Source: Selaginella tamariscina (Eukaryota > Streptophyta > Lycopodiopsida > Selaginellales > Selaginellaceae). Taken from it: 64,000 bases of DNA. Of this stretch, positions 59,116 through 64,000 are shown piece after piece. The position numbers and the translations under genes are program-made. Position 1 is the first letter of the stretch, and every line of letters starts with the position of its first letter. Below the pieces are notes generated by a model. It was not told where the DNA came from. It made no database searches and was given only the letters and a program-made list of their open reading frames with translations. The stretch spans positions 107,497-171,496 of the forward strand of contig PUQB01000495.1 of NCBI GenBank assembly GCA_003024785.1, given 5' to 3'.

Positions 59116-61803
59116 CGGACGTAAGTTTCATATCTCTGCGGATGTTTCTCATCCTTGTGGAATGGCTCGAGTAAATTGACATGAAACACATTGTGTATTG
59201 TTCCCAACTCCGGAGGAAGATCTAACTCATAAGCCACTTTCCCTACTTGCTTCACCACCTTGTATGGACCTATGTAGTGCGATAGAAACTTCCTCGAAAG
59301 AGTCGTTGGAACCTTCAGGTTTTTGGTACTCAACAATACCATATCCCCAACCTGATACTCTACATCCCGCCGATGTTTATCGTACTGCTGACGATACCTT
59401 TCCTGAGCTGCAGCCATCGCTTGACGAGCAGCTTCCCATGTTCGATACAATTGTCCCGTGAACTCTGCTACAGATGGAACTCGATTGCTATCGTCTTTCG
59501 GTAACACCATACTCTGAGGAATACCACCCTTATTCCCAGTTAACACTTCCATCGGGCTACATCCGATTGCAGTGTGGTCGAGTTATTGTAACATATCTCA
59601 GCCATATCTAAGTGTTCAGCCCAATCAAGTTGATCACCTTGAACATAGCATCTGAGATAGTCCTCGACTTGTCGGTTCACCCTCTCCGTTTGACCATCAG
59701 TTTGCGGATGGTAGGCTGTACTGAACTTGAGCATCGTACCAAACTGCTTAAACAATGTCCCCCAAAACTTCCCCGTAAACCGAGGATCCCGATCTGAGAT
59801 CATGGTTTCCGGTAGTCCGCGCACTCTTATGACTTCGTGGAAGAACAACTTCGCTTTGAATTGCATTCACTGTCTCTACAGTTGGAATGAAATGAGCAAC
59901 CTTTGAAAACCGATCGACTACCACCATGAGCGCATTAAAACCACAAGATTTTGGCAATCCCATGATAAAGTCCAAAGTAACACTTTGAAATGGCCGCTCT
60001 GGAATCGGTATACACTGCAACTTCCCAGCTCGTTTTTGCGATCGGCTCTTTACTTGTTGACATGTGGGGCATGTCTTGACATATTTGGCAACATCATCTA
60101 TCATACCCGGCCAATAGAATCCCTGCTTCAACAAAGCCAACGTCTTATGCCTTCCACCATGTCCTGCCAAAGGAACATCGTGATGCTCTCTTAACAGCCT
60201 CTCCCTCCATGTCCCTTCTGGAACATAGAGTCTCTTTTCTTTATAATAAAGAACTCCATCTCGTACCGCAAAATGCGCCTGTTTGAGTGCATCCATTCGA
60301 CTTTCTATTCCTGCTGGAATATTACCATCTCTTCGTAACTGATGAACTTGTTTCCTCTTTGCCACCAGGCTCAAAGCCTCCTTAGCAAACTTGTCCTGAG
60401 GATACGCCGTCACAAATTCATCCACTAAAGTTGAAATGGGTGCTGACATAATTCGCAGATGACCCTTCCTACTGAGTGCATCAGCTACCACATTGTCCTT
60501 TCCCGCTTTATGTTTGATTTCAGGCTGAAATCGTGCCAACTTCTGCTGCCATCTAGCATACTTCGGCGATAGCTTCGGCTGCGTTTCAAAATACCTTAGA
60601 GTTACACTATCTGTCCAAACCACAGTACCATGACTTGGAAGATAATGACGCCAATACTCCAAGGAAGCAACAATAGCATACATCTCCTTTTCGTGAGTAG
60701 GCCATCGAGTTTGCGCGGCATCTAACTTCTTCGAGAAAAAGGACACTGGATGTCCTTTCTGTTGCAATACACCACCAATTGCAAAGTCGGAAGCGTCACA
60801 TTCTACTTCAAAGGGATCTTCAAAGATGGGCAACTGCAAAACTGGCTCAGAAGAGATAGCCTCTTTGAGTTTGACGAACGCACGTTGGCACTCTGGAGTC
60901 CAATGCCATGGAATGTTTTTCGTAAGATCTGTCAATGGGGCCGCTATTTCCGAGTAACCCTTTATGAATCTTCGGTAATACCCTGTCAGACCAAGAAATG
61001 ATCTAACTTCATGCACATCTTTTAAAGTCATCCACTCGTAATAGCTTGAATTTTCTTTGGGTCCATGGCAACCTCCCCACCTGAGATCAAGTGTCCCAAG
61101 AAATCTATCTTGGTTTGACCAAATGCGCACTTGCTTTCTTTAGCATACAATGGTTCTCTCTCAACCTCTGAAACACTTTTTCTAAGTGTTCCACATGTTC
61201 CTCAATTGTCGAACTGAAAATCAGAATGTCATCAATATACACCACTACGAACTCGTCTAGATAGTCTCTAAACACATCATCCATCATTGTGCAAAAAGTT
61301 GCTGGAGCATTGCACAACCCGAATGGTAAGACTAGAAACTCAAATGATCCATAACGCGTTCGAAAAGCGGTCTTCTCAATGTCATTCTCTGCTACCCGAA
61401 TCTGATGGTACCCCGATCTCAAGTCTATTCTTGAAAAATACTTTGCTTTCGATAGCCTATCAAATAAGTCGTCCACTCGTGGAAGAGGATACTTATTTTT
61501 GATAGTTATCGCGTTCAGCGCTCGATAGTCCACACACATTCGCATCGTACCATCCTTTTTCATTACGAACAAGATAGGTGCACCATACGGCGATCGACTA
61601 GGTCGAATGTGTCCTCGACCTATCAATTCTGTCAGCTGTCTCTTCAATTCTACTAACTCTTGAGGATTCAACCGATATGGGGCTCTTGCCGGTGGAGACG
61701 AACCTGGCAAAATCTCTATCCTGTGGTCCACAACTCGACGTGGAGGTAACTCGGGCGGCAAGTCTTCTGGCAACACATCCTTAAACATGTTCAAGACTTC
61801 CAA
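59091..61803 (-). CDS. Reverse transcriptase, RNase H and integrase of the chromodomain element
   Basis: This is read as overlapping open pieces with one-base frame changes near 61110, 59850 and 59545. RT (61803-61105) has [22 protein letters not shown] and the YIDD box (about 61229-61246). RNase H has [16 protein letters not shown] and the YARWQQKL...ADALSRK end. Integrase has the H...H...CPTCQQ zinc region, the core TLDFIMGLP and ISDRDPRF, with the Glu in TERVNRQ. It continues to a GPY/F-type region ([18 protein letters not shown]). All catalytic residues are visible, so the copy is recent even if the present frame is broken. Confidence 0.88.
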
Positions 61804-61949
61804 AATAGGTTAGCGAACAGATTCTTGACCATCTCCTATTTTGACTTCACCAGTATCCAAAACCATTGCAAGAAACACACGTTCCCGATGTCTAACTGCC
61901 TTACGCAACTGAGTTAAGGTAAGGAACATAGGATTCCAATCCTTATCAG

Positions 61950-63598
61950 TTAGCGTTTCCATTTTGAGCGTCTTTCTAATGCTTCTTTATCTGCTGCAAG
62001 CGTGATTCGATTATCTCCAGAACCCCTCATTTCGATTACATGTTTATGGAACCATTCCATACCCAAAACAAAGTCAAACCCCGTCATATTCAAGACTAAG
62101 TCTAGCTTAGCCTTCCAATCTTTGATTTGGACAGGAACTGCCCTTGCTATATTATTAGTATTTTGAGAACCTTTGCCAAAATTGATCTTTATTTCACACA
62201 TCTTTATTACATCCAAATTCAATCGACGAGCTAGACTAGTCGATATGAAGTTGTATGTTGCTCCAGTATCGATCATCATTCGGACTCGGTCCCCTCGTAT
62301 CCTTCCTGTCAAATATAGCAAAGGGTCAGTTTTGTCTTGAATAGCGAATAAGGCAGGTTGTGTCTGGCACAACATTACCTCTTCTGACTCATCTTCCGGA
62401 TCTTCAAGCGTTTCTGGTTCAGCAACTTCCTCTTCTACCATCGCCTTGAAATGTCCTGATTGTTGTGAGGGTGCCGGACACTCTTTAGCAAAATGACCAG
62501 GCTTGTTACAATTATAACATTTCACGACCCCGCCTGCGGAACGCGGGGGAGCAGACTTTGGAGCCGATCCTTTGGTCTGCTGAGGAGGTGGTAACGCCAA
62601 TGGTTTCCGAAATCCGGTGGGTCTTGATGTGTCCGAAAACTTGACTGCCAAAAAGGGACTTGCACTTCGAATTGATGGCGATTGATCTGGTCGCCTATCA
62701 AACCTTCTGAACCCAGACTTTGGAGGAAACTCCTTGGTTTAGGTTTTGCTTCCTCCCCTTTGTACAAGTCTTCTAACGACATGCCATAAGCAACCTTTTG
62801 AGCTGCCTCTTGACATTCCCGATAGCTTGTTGGCTTGTACCTTAAGATTTCTCTTCGCGTTTCTCATTCAAGCTAGCCATGAAGCAACTTCGAGCTTCAT
62901 CATCATCATATTTGGCACCAATCGCCGTACACTTTCGAATCGATAAACGTGGTCCATAGGACTTCCCCGAACTCCCTGTTGACAAAGTGCCAGGTCAGCA
63001 CGCAATCGCAAACCGAGATCATCCGGCATATACTGCTTTTTGATCTCCTTTTTCATGTGCTTCCAGCTTTTCGGTATCCACGTTCACCTTCAACAATTCG
63101 CCACCAAGTCTTAGCTTCTTCTTTAAGAAACTGCTTGGCACATGCAACCTTTTCTGTCTTTCTCACGGAAGCAGCCTCGAAATAGCTTTCCATATCATAC
63201 AACCAGTCATCCAAAACCTTGTAATCCTTTGAACCCATGAAATTCGAAGGCTTTACCGGTTTGAATTTACTGGGACCTCCACCACCTACTTCCGTCGAAG
63301 AATCTGATTCAGAGGAACCTGACTCTGAGTCATGCTTCTTCTTCTTTTTCCGTGTGTCTGGTTGCGGAACATCTGGCACTGCGTATTCGTTGGAATCCGA
63401 ACGGCAACATTATCGATTCGTCGTTCAACCCCAAAACATCCCCTCGAAGTTCGTTTAGGGCATCCATCATTATTTCTCGCCAACCAGGTCGTTGTCTAAC
63501 CTAGGGGGTCGACCTGGATCAGCCTCATCCATCTCCTCATTTTGAGCCTCTGCGACAGCCCTCTCTGCCTCAGGCTCTGGTTGCTTTCTCTTGCTCAT
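61950..63598 (-). CDS. Gag and protease of the chromodomain element
   Basis: The start MSKRKQPEPEAE lies at 63598 (minus). An acidic, KKKKK-containing N-terminal part and a gag core (DWLYDMESYFEAA, AKTWWRIVEG, MPDDLGLRLRADL) run with several frame slips to about 62660. The open piece 62651-61950 has a CCHC knuckle CYNCNKPGHFAKEC (about 62480-62519). The protease active site MIDTGAT follows (about 62258-62280) with its later FDFVLGMEW hallmark. Confidence 0.83.
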
Positions 63599-63907
63599 CG
63601 TATTGAACCCTAGTGTCAACACTCGGAGAATATGCTTGGAATATTCCCAATGTGAAACTGGAAACACCCTGCACAGGTTGTACACCCACACACATCAGCT
63701 TAAACTAGCATAAGACTTTCGGACATACCTAGAATCTCACGCCGACTCACTGAGCAAGTGTTCTCCGAAGTTTGACAACTCACAGGATCAAACTCTCTGC
63801 GCAGAATACAGACATGTCAACCGAAAGCAATAGAGTATATCAAGAATTTAGAGTTATCTAAACATTGAAACACCCTACTTAAGGCAGTCCTACTGACCGC
63901 AGAGAAC

Positions 63908-63921
63908 TTGCTCCGATACCA
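63908..63921 (-). other. Primer-binding site of the chromodomain element
   Basis: On the minus strand TGGTATCGGAGC follows the 5' LTR after two bases. It differs at one position from the usual initiator-Met complement TGGTATCAGAGC. Confidence 0.85.
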
Positions 63922-63923
63922 AT

Positions 63924-64000
63924 TGTCAGAGTTTTTACCTGGTGCCACAAAGGCGGCTTGCCAGGTGCCAACCCTGGAATCCCCTCTCTGGAAACCCCAC
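63924..64000 (-). repeat. End of the 5' LTR of the chromodomain element (truncated by the window)
   Basis: TGTCAGAGTTTTTACC onward repeats 57548 onward almost exactly through the last base of the window, showing that a second LTR starts here. Confidence 0.93.

Larger units (their letters stand above)
57548..64000 (-). mobile_element. Autonomous chromodomain Ty3 (chromovirus) element, 5' LTR cut by the window end
   Basis: The element is on the minus strand. 3' LTR 57548-58517, polypurine tract, gag-pol with chromodomain 58888-63598, leader, primer-binding site about 63908-63921, and the first 77 bp of the 5' LTR from 63924. The LTR is TGTCATAG...CTCTGACA on the minus strand, about 970 bp. It is nested in the LTR piece ending at 57547; the five bases CCCTC (57543-57547) should recur after its other end. 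It is probably the helper of the non-autonomous element. Confidence 0.9.

Overview
The window reads as land-plant nuclear DNA. It has AT-rich, intron-dense genes of plant type, short microsatellite-filled introns, telo-box-like motifs just upstream of start codons, a plant-specific VPS62/DUF946 protein, a SPARK-type receptor-like kinase, and Ty3 retrotransposons whose primer-binding sites resemble the initiator-Met tRNA 3' end. I cannot name the species.

Seven host genes can be assembled exon by exon. On the + strand these are YJU2/CCDC94 (spliceosome, 1198-2733), a UCHL5/UCH37-type deubiquitinase (15634-18259) and WDR70 (19206-23171). On the - strand they are a VPS62/DUF946 protein (24671-28425), a full-length ABCC/MRP transporter of about 25 exons (29568-41112), a receptor-like kinase with two SPARK-like ectodomain modules and degenerate catalytic motifs (42663-47963), and NAA25, the NatB auxiliary subunit (48534-54024). 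They are unrelated housekeeping and membrane genes, not a pathway cluster. YJU2, UCHL5 and nearly all of the kinase read cleanly. WDR70, VPS62, ABCC and NAA25 carry repeated one-base frame slips inside conserved exons, many in short homopolymers, which looks more like assembly indels than true pseudogenes.

Two blocks are retrotransposon nests. At 3323-15410 a decayed Ty3 element (short 160-228 bp LTRs) is split by a young, complete, non-autonomous LTR element (6066-13253, perfect 5-bp target duplication GTTGA, LTRs of about 1.7 kb). At 55452-64000 a heavily decayed LTR of the same non-autonomous family is followed by a reverse-oriented LTR piece, which is interrupted by an autonomous chromodomain Ty3 element on the - strand. 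Its 5' LTR runs off the window. The autonomous and non-autonomous elements share LTR ends, primer-binding site, leader, about 400 bp of 3' sequence and polypurine tract, so the former is the likely mobilising partner.

The most unusual signal is the 3.7-kb interior of the non-autonomous element. It has no recognisable gene. Instead it carries a nearly continuous series of different short hairpins (at least 13 with 8-10 perfect base pairs and loops of 3-15 nt), several nested in longer-range stems that form multi-branch modules. Similar hairpins occur in its LTRs and 3' region. This looks like a structured RNA or DNA cargo that has replaced gag-pol.
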